From positions 1 through 55,216 of the forward strand of contig PHBD01000020.1 of the NCBI GenBank assembly GCA_002841865.1: DNA of 55,216 nucleotides, read 5' to 3'. Position 1 is the first letter of the stretch. Each line of letters opens with the position of its first letter. Positions 33,726-41,412 of this stretch are shown one piece after another. The notes beneath the pieces are model-generated. The model was given only the letters and a program-made list of their open reading frames with translations, was not told where the DNA came from and searched no databases. The translations under genes and the position numbers were made by a program. This DNA comes from Deltaproteobacteria bacterium HGW-Deltaproteobacteria-19. GTDB lineage: Bacteria > Desulfobacterota > Syntrophia > Syntrophales > PHBD01.

Positions 33726-33726
33726 C

Positions 33727-34110
33727 TTACTTCGTCTCCTTCACAACATTGCCGATCCCTCGGAATTTGCGGGCCAGCATTTCCACCGTCATGTTGTACT
33801 GCAGCTGATTCTCCGCCAGGCGGGCCATTTCCTTGTCGAGGCCGGCCCTGCCCTCTTCCCGGCGGACCGCGTAGGATGCGTCCTTCCCTCCGGTCCGGCC
33901 GTCCATGTGCCTGGGGTGATCCGTCGTCAACGGCAACGTCCCGGAAGAATGGACCGCCTGCTGAAGGCTTTTGTTGAACTCGAGATCGGACGACCGGTAC
34001 CCTGGCGTGTCCAGGTTCGCGATGTTGGACGTGAGAAGCTGGTGGCGCTTTGACCGATAGTCGAGCATTTTCGATAGCATATCGATCGTTTTGCCGAAAA
34101 GTGCTTCCAT
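33727..34110 (-). CDS. flgB: Flagellar proximal rod protein FlgB
   Basis: A 127-residue rod protein and first gene of its operon. Key segments: LDYRSKRHQLLTSNIANLDT, PGYRSSDLEFNKSLQ and the C-terminal ENQLQYNMTVEMLARKFRGI. The frame is open four codons further to a GTG at 34122, but that GTG abuts the GGGAGG ribosome site, so the ATG at 34110 (11 bases after it) is preferred. The predicted sigma-54 transcript start is about 22 bases upstream. Confidence 0.94.
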   Translation of the reverse strand: MEALFGKTIDMLSKMLDYRSKRHQLLTSNIANLDTPGYRSSDLEFNKSLQQAVHSSGTLPLTTDHPRHMDGRTGGKDASYAVRREEGRAGLDKEMARLAENQLQYNMTVEMLARKFRGIGNVVKETK

Positions 34111-34142
34111 GTCTCCGCTCACCTCCCTATGGCTGTCAGTCT

Positions 34143-34158
34143 TGCAAACCCTGTACCA
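34143..34158 (-). promoter_or_regulatory. Sigma-54 promoter of the flgB-to-motE operon
   Basis: The minus strand reads TGGTACAGGGTTTGCA, with GG-N10-GC spacing and an intact TTGC -12 element. The predicted transcript start is near 34132. It lies in the 72-base gap between the NtrC-type regulator and flgB. Confidence 0.82.
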
Positions 34159-34182
34159 CTCGCCTGCAGTTTCGCAGGGCCA

Positions 34183-35574
34183 TCAGGATCGGCGATCCTC
34201 CTCTTCATATTCATGAAGCTTGTTCCGCATGGTGCGGACGCTGATCCCCAGGATCTTCGAGGCGGTGGTCCGGTTTCCGTTCACTTCTTTTAAAGTCTTG
34301 AATATCATGGCTTTTTCCGCGTCGCGCAGCGTCATGCCCGGGGTCGGGGGAGCCTTTCCCGGAGGTTGTACGGGCAGGACGGGAGCGGGAGATGCCGTCC
34401 GCTCGTCCTGGAATCCCTCCAGGTGAAGATGCTCCGGGCGGACGATCCCTTCCTCACAGAGGAGCACGGCCCTCTCCATGACGTTTTCCAGCTCCCGCAC
34501 GTTTCCCGGCCAGTCGTACCGGAGCAGGAGGTCCTGAGACTCCCTGTCCAGGGCCGGCGCGGGCCTTCCGTTCACCTGGCTGTATTTTTGAAGGAAGTGG
34601 GCGGCGAGGAGCGGAACGTCATTCCTCCGCTCCCGGAGGGCAGGAATTTTGACGGGGATGACACTGAGCCGCCAGTAAAGGTCCCGGCGGAATTTCATGT
34701 CCTCCGCCGCCTTTTTCAGGTCCACGTTCGTCGTGACGATGATGCGGACGTCGACGGGAACGGGCTCCCGGCCGCCGACCCGGTCCACCTTCGACTCCTG
34801 GATGACCCTGAGCAGCTTGGCCTGCAGGTTGACATCCATGTCCCCGATTTCGTCCAGAAGGAGGGTTCCGCCGTGGGCCAGCTCGAATTTCCCGATTTTT
34901 CGCTGGACCGCCCCCGTGAACGCCCCCTTTTCATAACCGAACATCTCGCTTTCCAGGAGCTGCTGCGGGATGGCGGCGCAGTTGACGGCTACAAAGGGTT
35001 TCCCGTTCCGGCCGCTGTTCAGGTAGACGAAGCGGGCGAACAGTTCCTTTCCCGTGCCGCTCTCACCCTGGATCAGGACGGTGGAGCGGCTGTCGGCGAC
35101 GCGCCTGAGAAGATTGAGCATCTCCAGGATGGTGGGGTCCGCCGTGATGATTCCCGCCTGGCCGGCCGGGCCGACGGCAGGATCGAATTCCACCTTTCCC
35201 GGCGCCTCATGGGACGCAAGAACGTTCCGGATGATGAACTCCAGGTCATCCAGGGTGAACGGTTTCGTGATGAACTCCGAGGCGCCTTCCTTCATTGCCT
35301 CGACGGCTGTGTTCACGGTTCCGTATGCCGTGGCGAGAATTACCGGCGTGCCGGGGGACTGTCGCTTGATCTCCCTCAGGACGTCCATCCCCCCCACCCG
35401 GGGCATTCTCATGTCCGTCACGACGACGTCGTACTTCCCCTCCGCGAACATTTTCAGGGCGACGGCGCCATCCTCCGCCGTATCCACCTCGAAGCCGCAG
35501 ATCTCCAGGGACTCCGACAGGGCGTCCCGCATGGAGGGATCGTCATCGACGACCAGTACGTGCGTTGCTTCCAT
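34183..35574 (-). CDS. NtrC-type sigma-54 activator, FlrC/FleR-like
   Basis: A 463-residue response regulator of three domains: receiver (residues 1-120; VVDDDPSMRDALSESLEICG, phospho-Asp in VVVTDMRMPRVGG, Lys in FITKPFTL), AAA+ domain (Walker A IQGESGTGKELFARFVY, sigma-54 contact loop GAFTGA in GYEKGAFTGAVQRKIGKFEL, Walker B GGTLLLDEIGDMD) and Fis-type DNA-binding domain (NRTTASKILGISVRTMRNKL). It is placed immediately upstream of flgB and follows a kinase gene, matching flrB-flrC/fleS-fleR. It is the natural activator for the sigma-54 promoters of this island. The kinase partner next door is degenerate, so the phosphodonor is unclear. Confidence 0.92.
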   Translation of the reverse strand: MEATHVLVVDDDPSMRDALSESLEICGFEVDTAEDGAVALKMFAEGKYDVVVTDMRMPRVGGMDVLREIKRQSPGTPVILATAYGTVNTAVEAMKEGASEFITKPFTLDDLEFIIRNVLASHEAPGKVEFDPAVGPAGQAGIITADPTILEMLNLLRRVADSRSTVLIQGESGTGKELFARFVYLNSGRNGKPFVAVNCAAIPQQLLESEMFGYEKGAFTGAVQRKIGKFELAHGGTLLLDEIGDMDVNLQAKLLRVIQESKVDRVGGREPVPVDVRIIVTTNVDLKKAAEDMKFRRDLYWRLSVIPVKIPALRERRNDVPLLAAHFLQKYSQVNGRPAPALDRESQDLLLRYDWPGNVRELENVMERAVLLCEEGIVRPEHLHLEGFQDERTASPAPVLPVQPPGKAPPTPGMTLRDAEKAMIFKTLKEVNGNRTTASKILGISVRTMRNKLHEYEEEDRRS

Positions 35575-35607
35575 TCCTCTTCCTCACGTTGTTGCGTTTC
35601 TCCGCTT

Positions 35608-36429
35608 TCACCGGGAAGCCGCGCCGATCCTCCAGGGACCGTCCGCCTCCTGGGCGCAGGGCAGATAAAGAACCATGGAGAGACCCGAGGCTTCGTCATC
35701 GACGAAGCGGATGATCCCCCGATGGGCCTCGACAATGTTTCGAATCACCGCCAGGAAAACCCCCTGTTCGCTTTTTTTCTCCTGGAAAATTCCCCGGATC
35801 CCGGCATTGGACGGGTTTGTTTCATCCAGCCCGAGGAGCCGGAACCGGATGGCCGCCCAGGACATCTCGCCGTCCCGGGAAAGGGCTACGGGGGAAGCCG
35901 TCTCGATGACAAGCCGTCCACCCGCGGTCGAGGCGGTAATCACTTTCAGAACCATCTGGACCAGGAGATGCTTCAGCATCGGGCGATCTCCCCGGATCAC
36001 CGGGTCTCCCGAACCGTAACGGATTTCGAGAAACGTCTCGTCGCCGTCCATGAATGCCTCGGAGGATTGAAAGATCTCCCCCAGAAGCTCGTGGATGCGG
36101 ATCGGCCGGAGACTGAACCCGTAGACCCAGCTCGCGGAAAGCAAGCTGGAGATCCGCCCCTCGATCTCCCGTACACAGGACAGGATGCGCTTCAGCCGGC
36201 GCTGGTCTCTCTCCCCCTGTCCATCCCTGAGCAGGAGGGTGGTCGTCAGTTCGATCGACCCTAGCGGGTTCCGGATTTGATGGGCGACTTCTTCCGCCAT
36301 TCCCCCGAGCGCCGTTAGGGTTTCCCGGCGCCAGAAGGCCTCGTCCTGCTCCCGGGACCGGCGGACGGCATGGTCGTCCGGCGTTCCCGGCTCGTTCAGC
36401 GGATGATGTCCTTGAATTTTCGGGACCAC
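35608..36429 (-). CDS. FleS/FlrB-like kinase with degenerate ATP-binding domain
   Basis: A 273-residue soluble protein. The H-box is canonical (ALGGMAEEVAHQIRNPLGSI, His50) and the dimerisation helix is intact. The ATPase half keeps the fold pattern (RNIVEAHRGIIRFVDDEASG, SMVLYLP) but lost key residues: the N-box position reads QMVLKVITAS without Asn, and the DxGxG and GTGLGL motifs are replaced by LGLDETNPS and SEQGVFLAVI. It cannot be expected to bind ATP normally. The GTG at 36429 has GGAGG 7 bases upstream and overlaps the TPR gene by 34 bases. Context (between TPR protein and NtrC regulator) identifies it as the FleS/FlrB position. Confidence 0.8.
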   Translation of the reverse strand: MVPKIQGHHPLNEPGTPDDHAVRRSREQDEAFWRRETLTALGGMAEEVAHQIRNPLGSIELTTTLLLRDGQGERDQRRLKRILSCVREIEGRISSLLSASWVYGFSLRPIRIHELLGEIFQSSEAFMDGDETFLEIRYGSGDPVIRGDRPMLKHLLVQMVLKVITASTAGGRLVIETASPVALSRDGEMSWAAIRFRLLGLDETNPSNAGIRGIFQEKKSEQGVFLAVIRNIVEAHRGIIRFVDDEASGLSMVLYLPCAQEADGPWRIGAASR

Positions 36430-38765
36430 TGCGCGTCCTCCCTGGAAAAGTCGGCCACTTTCCCCCAGAATTCGTCCTCTCCCGCACCCTTCACCTGGGC
36501 AAACGCCTTGTCCGCCCCCGTCATGTTTCCCTGACTCTCCAGGGCCCGCCCCATGCGGTACCAGGACCACCGACGCAGAGACGCATCCGGCGCCGTATTC
36601 GAAACATCCTGCAACAGCTTCATGCCCTCCTGGGTCGTGCCATCCTTCAGATATGAGTCCGCCAGCCGGATTCGTCCGTCCGCCAGGACGGTCGCCAGCC
36701 GCTCCGGATCGGCGGAAAATCCCTGGAGCGCTTTCCGGTACTGGTCGATTGCCTGGGGAGTCCGGCCCTCCGCATCCAGGAGCATTGCCAGCTCCCGATG
36801 CAGGAAAGGATCTCCCGCCTGGTCGGCATGAACATTCAGGGCCTCTCCATACCTCAGGATCGCATCGCTTCTTCGCCCGGCGATACGGTCGATGCCTGCC
36901 CTGAGCGCAGCAACCTCTCTCTGCAGACCGGTGTCTTTGGACTGCCGGACATCCTGAAGAACCCTCGACGCCTCCGCTGCATCCCGGCGTTCGAGATCCA
37001 GCCGGGCAATGGACACCGCCAGGAGATCCCTGGCCCGGTCATCCGGGGCCTGGCGGCGGATCGCCTTCCACAGGGATTTCGCATCCGCATCGAGGCCGAT
37101 TGCGGCCAGGCTCTTGCCGATTCCGTAAAGGCGCTCAAAATTCAGACTTTCCCGGAGGTCCCGGACAGGAATCTGGAAATACAGGGCGGCCACTACGGTG
37201 TGGTCATTCTTCTGGAAAGACTCATCCAGGACCTTCTCTACGGAGGCCATCATCCAGGTGCGGCTGGAGGCGGCAAACGCTCCGAGCGGATAGGTCGCCG
37301 CCACATACTGAAATTCCCGGAAGGATTCCCTGTAACGCCCCTTCATCCACAGACCGTAGGCTCTCTGAAACCGCACCCGTTCAATCAGGCCGTGGTTCCG
37401 GGTCGTCTGAAGGATCTGGTTGTAGGCCTCCAGGGGATCCCGGAAAGCCTGTGCGAGTGAGAGGAAAAACGGCACCTTCAGCTCCGGCCTGACCAGCCCG
37501 ATATTGGCCGCGGCGAGGGTGCTTTCCGCACCTTCCCAGGAGTCGGGCTTCATTTCCTTGACGCGGCTGAATACCGCCAGGGCGGCTGTCGGCCGATCCG
37601 CATGGAATAGAGAACATCCCAGGACGTAAAGTGTCACCGCGGTCTGCTCACCCGCCGGATAGAGGCTGGCGGCGACGGAGAGGATCCGGGTGGCATCGGT
37701 GTACTGCTTCGACCAGTAGTGAGCCAGGCCCAGATTCAACAGGGCATCCGCGGGCAGTTCCGACAGGTTCGGCCAGCGGTTCAGGACGGTTTTTGCGCTT
37801 TGCAGGGCGGCATCGATCCGCCCCCCGGCGAGGTGGATCGCAACCATTTGCAGGGTCGCCGCCTTGGCCTTCGGGTGATCCGGATGGCGGGAAAGGAAGT
37901 CTTCCAGGCGCGCGGCTGCCAGTTCTGTTTTCCCCGTCTTCATGTTCATTTCACCGAGGAAGTAGGGGGCATCCACAGCCAGGGGTGAACCAGGGTAGCG
38001 GATCAGCAGTTTTTCCATCGCCGCTGCGGCCTCGTAGTAGAATTTCAGTTTCTCGTAAGTATGGGCCAGATTGAAATAGGCCCGGTCGTTTCCGGCGGAT
38101 GGATCCTTATACTGCTCCAGGATCTGCTTGTAGGCATCCACCGTCTCCAGGAGTTTTTTGTTGTTCCCCTCTGCCAGATGGAAGGAGCAGTCCGCCAGGA
38201 GACGTTTCGCCTGTTCCTGCGCCGTCGCCTCGACATTATTTTGACGCAAGAGCTCGGAAAGCATCTCGGCGGCACGGCCATAGCGGCCGCCGTCATATTC
38301 CGCCTTGGCCGGCTGAACGAGCGGGTGGACGGGAACGGCGGCCGGCTTCGAGCCGTCGGACGCCGGCGGCGGCGGCACGGAGCCTCCGCGCTCCGCTTCC
38401 CCGGGGACATTTTCCGCTTTGTCAATATCTTGACGTGCCGGCGGTTTTGACTCCGGGGCGGGCGCCGCCGGGGAGGCTAACCGGCTCTCCGCGGGAGGGG
38501 CAGCGGTTTTCCCGGGGCCGCTCCCGACTGCATACCAGATCACAAGGGAGATGGACGCAAGCACGAGAACGCCAAGGGAAAGGAGGATCGACGCCATCTT
38601 AATCCCGCGGCTCTTGATGGCCCCGGTAAGCATTTCGATCATTCGAAACCGACGACCCTTGATGGCCCCGGTCATTTTCTCGATCATTTGAAGCCCGCGA
38701 CCCTTGAAGGCCCTGGCAAATGCTTCCATCATCCGGAACCCGCGCCCGAACAGACTGAACGACAC
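36396..38765 (-). CDS. Membrane-anchored TPR protein upstream of flagellar two-component genes
   Basis: A 789-residue protein. Residues 10-56 form three 15-residue repeats of the type MIExxTGAIKxRxF; one membrane helix follows (about 58-79, ILLSLGVLVLASISLVIWY), then a Pro/Ala/Glu-rich linker and about 600 residues of TPR-like helical repeats (YFNLAHTYEKLKFYYEAAAA, LLNLGLAHYWSKQYTDATRI, LADSYLKDGTTQEGMKLLQD). The C-terminal part is probably periplasmic. The GTG at 38765 is chosen because GGGAGG lies 4-5 bases before it and the sigma-54 promoter at 38860 excludes the upstream starts. It overlaps the degenerate kinase, so a sensory or scaffold role with that kinase is plausible; I do not recognise a named family. 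Confidence 0.82.
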   Translation of the reverse strand: MSFSLFGRGFRMMEAFARAFKGRGLQMIEKMTGAIKGRRFRMIEMLTGAIKSRGIKMASILLSLGVLVLASISLVIWYAVGSGPGKTAAPPAESRLASPAAPAPESKPPARQDIDKAENVPGEAERGGSVPPPPASDGSKPAAVPVHPLVQPAKAEYDGGRYGRAAEMLSELLRQNNVEATAQEQAKRLLADCSFHLAEGNNKKLLETVDAYKQILEQYKDPSAGNDRAYFNLAHTYEKLKFYYEAAAAMEKLLIRYPGSPLAVDAPYFLGEMNMKTGKTELAAARLEDFLSRHPDHPKAKAATLQMVAIHLAGGRIDAALQSAKTVLNRWPNLSELPADALLNLGLAHYWSKQYTDATRILSVAASLYPAGEQTAVTLYVLGCSLFHADRPTAALAVFSRVKEMKPDSWEGAESTLAAANIGLVRPELKVPFFLSLAQAFRDPLEAYNQILQTTRNHGLIERVRFQRAYGLWMKGRYRESFREFQYVAATYPLGAFAASSRTWMMASVEKVLDESFQKNDHTVVAALYFQIPVRDLRESLNFERLYGIGKSLAAIGLDADAKSLWKAIRRQAPDDRARDLLAVSIARLDLERRDAAEASRVLQDVRQSKDTGLQREVAALRAGIDRIAGRRSDAILRYGEALNVHADQAGDPFLHRELAMLLDAEGRTPQAIDQYRKALQGFSADPERLATVLADGRIRLADSYLKDGTTQEGMKLLQDVSNTAPDASLRRWSWYRMGRALESQGNMTGADKAFAQVKGAGEDEFWGKVADFSREDAQWSRKFKDIIR
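38604..38738 (-). repeat. Three imperfect 45-base tandem repeats in the TPR gene
   Basis: Three in-frame units encode residues 10-24, 25-39 and 40-54 of the TPR protein. The last two units are very similar (MIEKMTGAIKGRRFR against MIEMLTGAIKSRGIK); the first has diverged (MMEAFARAFKGRGLQ). The repeat is amphipathic and basic, just before the membrane helix. Confidence 0.8.
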
Positions 38766-38785
38766 CGTTACCTCCCATGATGATC

Positions 38786-38806
38786 CGCCTCCGGTTTCCG
38801 GAGGCG
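38786..38806 (-). promoter_or_regulatory. Hairpin in the 5' leader of the TPR gene
   Basis: Nine-base perfect arms (CGCCTCCGG and its complement) flank a TTT loop (AAA in the transcript). It ends about 10 bases before the GGGAGG ribosome site of the TPR gene, close enough to affect translation. Function is inference. Confidence 0.5.
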
Positions 38807-38859
38807 AGCGGCTGAATGCAGATTGGAAGAAGATCCGCAAGGATCCTGACGCTGGAAAT

Positions 38860-38875
38860 AGCAAGTTGCATACCA
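38860..38875 (-). promoter_or_regulatory. Sigma-54 promoter of the TPR-kinase-NtrC operon
   Basis: The minus strand reads TGGTATGCAACTTGCT with GG-N10-GC spacing. The predicted transcript start is near 38849, giving an 84-base leader. It is back to back with the plus-strand promoter at 38912-38928. Confidence 0.72.
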
Positions 38876-38911
38876 TTCCGTCACGGGCGGTGGGCTCTCC
38901 GTTCGGCTTCC

Positions 38912-38928
38912 TGGCACTTCCCTTGCAT
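38912..38928 (+). promoter_or_regulatory. Sigma-54 promoter of PilZ-motA-motB
   Basis: The plus strand reads TGGCACTTCCCTTGCAT. The -24 hexamer TGGCAC and the -12 TTGCA are exact, with GG-N10-GC spacing. The predicted transcript start is near 38938. Confidence 0.87.
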
Positions 38929-38994
38929 TAGATCCCGGTCGAAACAACGTTGGTTTCAGCCGGAGAAAAACGCCGAATAAAGTGTAAGGATGAG

Positions 38995-39543
38995 ATGACG
39001 CCAATGGAAAAGGAATCACCGACGAATCGCAGAGAATATTCCAGAGTTTATGCGTATATTCCTCTTTCTTTCCGCAAGGTCCTGCCTGAAGAGCGGCCCG
39101 TCATCCGAGCCCGGCTGGCGGGGGATGCCATTTTCCCGGGATCCAACGTCGCCGTCCCGGAGATCGGGGACCGGATCCTTTATGAATGGCTGAAGATGCT
39201 CAACAACAAGCTGGACGGCATCGTCCGTTTATTGACCATCCACGCCGAAGGCTTCCATGCCCTGCCGTCCAAAGCGGTCCAGATCAGCGGCAGTGGAATG
39301 AACTTTTCCTCGGCGGAACCGTTCGAGCAGGGGGATATGGTGGAGTTGAAGATGATCCTCACCGTCAACCAGCCGACAGCCCTCTTCGCTTACGGGGAGG
39401 TCGTCAAGGTGGAGAAGCAGACCAGCGGATACATCGCGGCCGTTACCTTTGTGAAGATGGACGACCATATCCGCGACGAGATCGTCCGCTTCGTGTTCGA
39501 GCGGGAGAGGGAAATCCTCCGTGAAAAAAGGCTGACGGAGTAG
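38995..39543 (+). CDS. PilZ-domain protein (YcgR-like c-di-GMP effector) upstream of motAB
   Basis: A 182-residue soluble protein. RREYSRVYAY near the N-terminus resembles the PilZ RxxxR motif, and QISGSGMNFSS about 90 residues on resembles the second PilZ motif ([D/N]xSxxG), with Ile-Ser-Gly replacing the first acidic or Asn position. The C-terminal beta-rich part (VELKMILTVNQPTALFAYGE, YIAAVTFVKM) fits a PilZ barrel. It is first in a three-gene operon with motA and motB and 3 bases from motA, so a c-di-GMP brake on this stator is a plausible role. ATG 38995 has AAGGA close before it; ATG 39004 and TTG 38950 are alternatives. Confidence 0.72.
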   Translation: MTPMEKESPTNRREYSRVYAYIPLSFRKVLPEERPVIRARLAGDAIFPGSNVAVPEIGDRILYEWLKMLNNKLDGIVRLLTIHAEGFHALPSKAVQISGSGMNFSSAEPFEQGDMVELKMILTVNQPTALFAYGEVVKVEKQTSGYIAAVTFVKMDDHIRDEIVRFVFEREREILREKRLTE

Positions 39544-39546
39544 TCC

Positions 39547-40404
39547 ATGATTGTCATTATCGGGTGCGTCATCGTTCTGGTCGCCGTTATCGGCGGCTAC
39601 CTCATGGAGCATGGGAACCTCTCGGTTCTCATCCAGCCCGCCGAGCTCGTCATCATCGGAGGGGCGGCCCTCGGCGGCCTGATCATCGCAACACCGATGA
39701 AACTGCTGAAGAGCATCATCCGTTCCTTCCTCGGCCTCTTCACGGCAAAATCCCTGGGAACAGCAGATTATCTTGAGGCCCTGATGCTCCTCAACGGCCT
39801 CTTTTACAAGATCCGCCAGGAGGGGCTGGTCTCCGTCGAATCGGACGTGGATCAGCCGGAGAAGAGCGCCCTGTTCAACAAGTATCCGAAAATCCTGAAG
39901 AACCCGCGAGCCATCGGCCTGGTCACCGACACATTGCGGATGGTCATGACCACGACCATCGCCCCCCATGAACTGGAAGCCCTCATCGACACGGAAATTG
40001 ACGGCCATTACGAAGAGATGATCAACCCCTCCAAGACCGTGACGTTCGTAGCCGACGGTCTGCCCGGACTCGGGATCGTCGCCGCCGTCCTGGGCGTCGT
40101 CCTGACCATGGGAAAAATCGGCGCCCCGCCGGAGGTCCTCGGGCACAGCATCGGGGCGGCCCTGGTGGGAACCTTTCTCGGCGTCCTCCTCTGTTACGGC
40201 TTCGTGGGACCCATGGGACGGAACATGGAGCACACCGCCACGGAGGAGATCCAGTACCTCCAGGTCTACAAGGCCGCGCTGATCGCCTTCATCGGCGGGG
40301 CGGCGCCGAAAGTGGCGATTGAATTCGGCCGGAGGGTCATCCCCTCCCACGACAAGCCGAGCTTCCTTGACGTCGAGGCGGCCCTGCGGAAAGCGAAACG
40401 CTGA
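39547..40404 (+). CDS. motA: Canonical flagellar stator protein MotA
   Basis: A 285-residue stator protein of the E. coli type. N-terminal helices include VIIGCVIVLVAVIGGYLMEH and VIIGGAALGGLIIATPMKLL. The long cytoplasmic loop contains the FliG-contact residues, and the third and fourth helices contain LPGLGIVAAVLGVVLTMGKI and GAALVGTFLGVLLCYGFVGP with the functional prolines. The pore residues (VAAVLG, LVGTFLG) are those of proton-type MotA. It is co-transcribed with PilZ and motB and is clearly a different subtype from the MotA/PomA at 22348-23115. Confidence 0.95.
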   Translation: MIVIIGCVIVLVAVIGGYLMEHGNLSVLIQPAELVIIGGAALGGLIIATPMKLLKSIIRSFLGLFTAKSLGTADYLEALMLLNGLFYKIRQEGLVSVESDVDQPEKSALFNKYPKILKNPRAIGLVTDTLRMVMTTTIAPHELEALIDTEIDGHYEEMINPSKTVTFVADGLPGLGIVAAVLGVVLTMGKIGAPPEVLGHSIGAALVGTFLGVLLCYGFVGPMGRNMEHTATEEIQYLQVYKAALIAFIGGAAPKVAIEFGRRVIPSHDKPSFLDVEAALRKAKR

Positions 40405-40424
40405 CCGCGGCAGAAGGAACCGGG

Positions 40425-41321
40425 ATGGAAGAACGCACCCCCATTGTCATCCGCAGGATCAAGAAAAAGAGGCACGACGAGCACCACGGCGGCTCCTGGA
40501 AAGTCGCTTATGCCGATTTCGTCACGGCCATGATGGCGTTCTTTCTTCTCCTGTGGCTGATCTCCATGGTTGCCCCCGACAAGAAGATCGCCGTTTCAGA
40601 ATACTTCAAGAATTTCGATGTATTCAAGCAGGAGTCCAGCAGTGGCGGCCGCTCCTTCATGGACAAGAACGCCGCGGTCCTGACCCTGACCAACCAGGCC
40701 ATTCGCCTGGGGCCCCAGGACCTGGCGGCCAAGCTCAAGAAAGCCGTCGACGAGAAACTGGGGAATCTGAAGGATCAGGTGCAGGTGGACATTCTGGAAG
40801 GAGGAGTCCGCATCCAGATCATCGACCTGGAAGGCAGCACGATGTTCCAGAGCGGCAGTTCCGAATTGACGGACAAGGCCCGCACGATCCTGAGCCTGGT
40901 GGCGGAAAATATCCGCAACCTGCCGAACCGGATCGCCGTCGAGGGACACACGGACTCGGCCCCATTCAGGGGATCCCAGATCACGAACTGGGAACTTTCC
41001 ACAGCCCGGGCGTCAGCCGCCCGCCGGGAAATGGAGAACGACGGCATCGATCCCGGCAAGGTCGCACGGGTCGTCGGATATGCGGACCAGGAGCTCTACA
41101 TCAAGGAAAATCCCAAGGATCCCAGGAACCGCCGCATCAGCGTGATCGTTCTTCAGCAGAAGGAAGGAGCCGCAGCTTCTTCACCGGCGGCGGCGCCCGC
41201 GCCTGCCGGGGCCGCCGTGCCGATCCCGGCGGCTACCGAAGTCGGAACGGGAACGCCGACAAACACGGGGAGTCCTTCACAGGGCCCGGCCCAAAGCAGC
41301 GCAACTCCCTCGACCCGCTGA
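40425..41321 (+). CDS. motB: Canonical flagellar stator protein MotB
   Basis: A 298-residue stator protein. The membrane helix SWKVAYADFVTAMMAFFLLL carries the proton-binding Asp31. The C-terminal OmpA-like domain is intact, with peptidoglycan-binding motif VEGHTDSAPF and NWELSTARASAARREMENDG. It ends with an Ala/Pro-rich tail of about 55 residues. It follows motA by 20 bases. Unlike the two MotB-like proteins at 20938-22355, all key residues are present. The 91 bases to the convergent kinase gene contain no clear terminator. Confidence 0.96.
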   Translation: MEERTPIVIRRIKKKRHDEHHGGSWKVAYADFVTAMMAFFLLLWLISMVAPDKKIAVSEYFKNFDVFKQESSSGGRSFMDKNAAVLTLTNQAIRLGPQDLAAKLKKAVDEKLGNLKDQVQVDILEGGVRIQIIDLEGSTMFQSGSSELTDKARTILSLVAENIRNLPNRIAVEGHTDSAPFRGSQITNWELSTARASAARREMENDGIDPGKVARVVGYADQELYIKENPKDPRNRRISVIVLQQKEGAAASSPAAAPAPAGAAVPIPAATEVGTGTPTNTGSPSQGPAQSSATPSTR

Positions 41322-41412
41322 AAGCCTCTGCACCCGGCTCCACTCCCCTCCGGCGGAGATCCATCCGGCCGCGGATCGATGCCCGGTCCGGGCGTCTTCA
41401 TGAGCGCCCCGG

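Noticed and set aside
38599-38871. A 90-codon alternative frame across the 5' part of the TPR gene
   Set aside because: It overlaps the chosen start in another frame and includes the 45-base repeats only as a by-product; it has no independent support.
38977-39002. TAAAG...GCC sequence before the PilZ gene as a possible sigma-28 promoter
   Set aside because: The spacing is about 18 bases instead of 15 and the -10 part is poor. A good sigma-54 promoter is present at 38912.
41381-41393. Palindrome GCCCGGTCCGGGC in the gap between motB and the convergent kinase
   Set aside because: It has a one-base loop and no T-run on either strand, so it is not convincing as a terminator.
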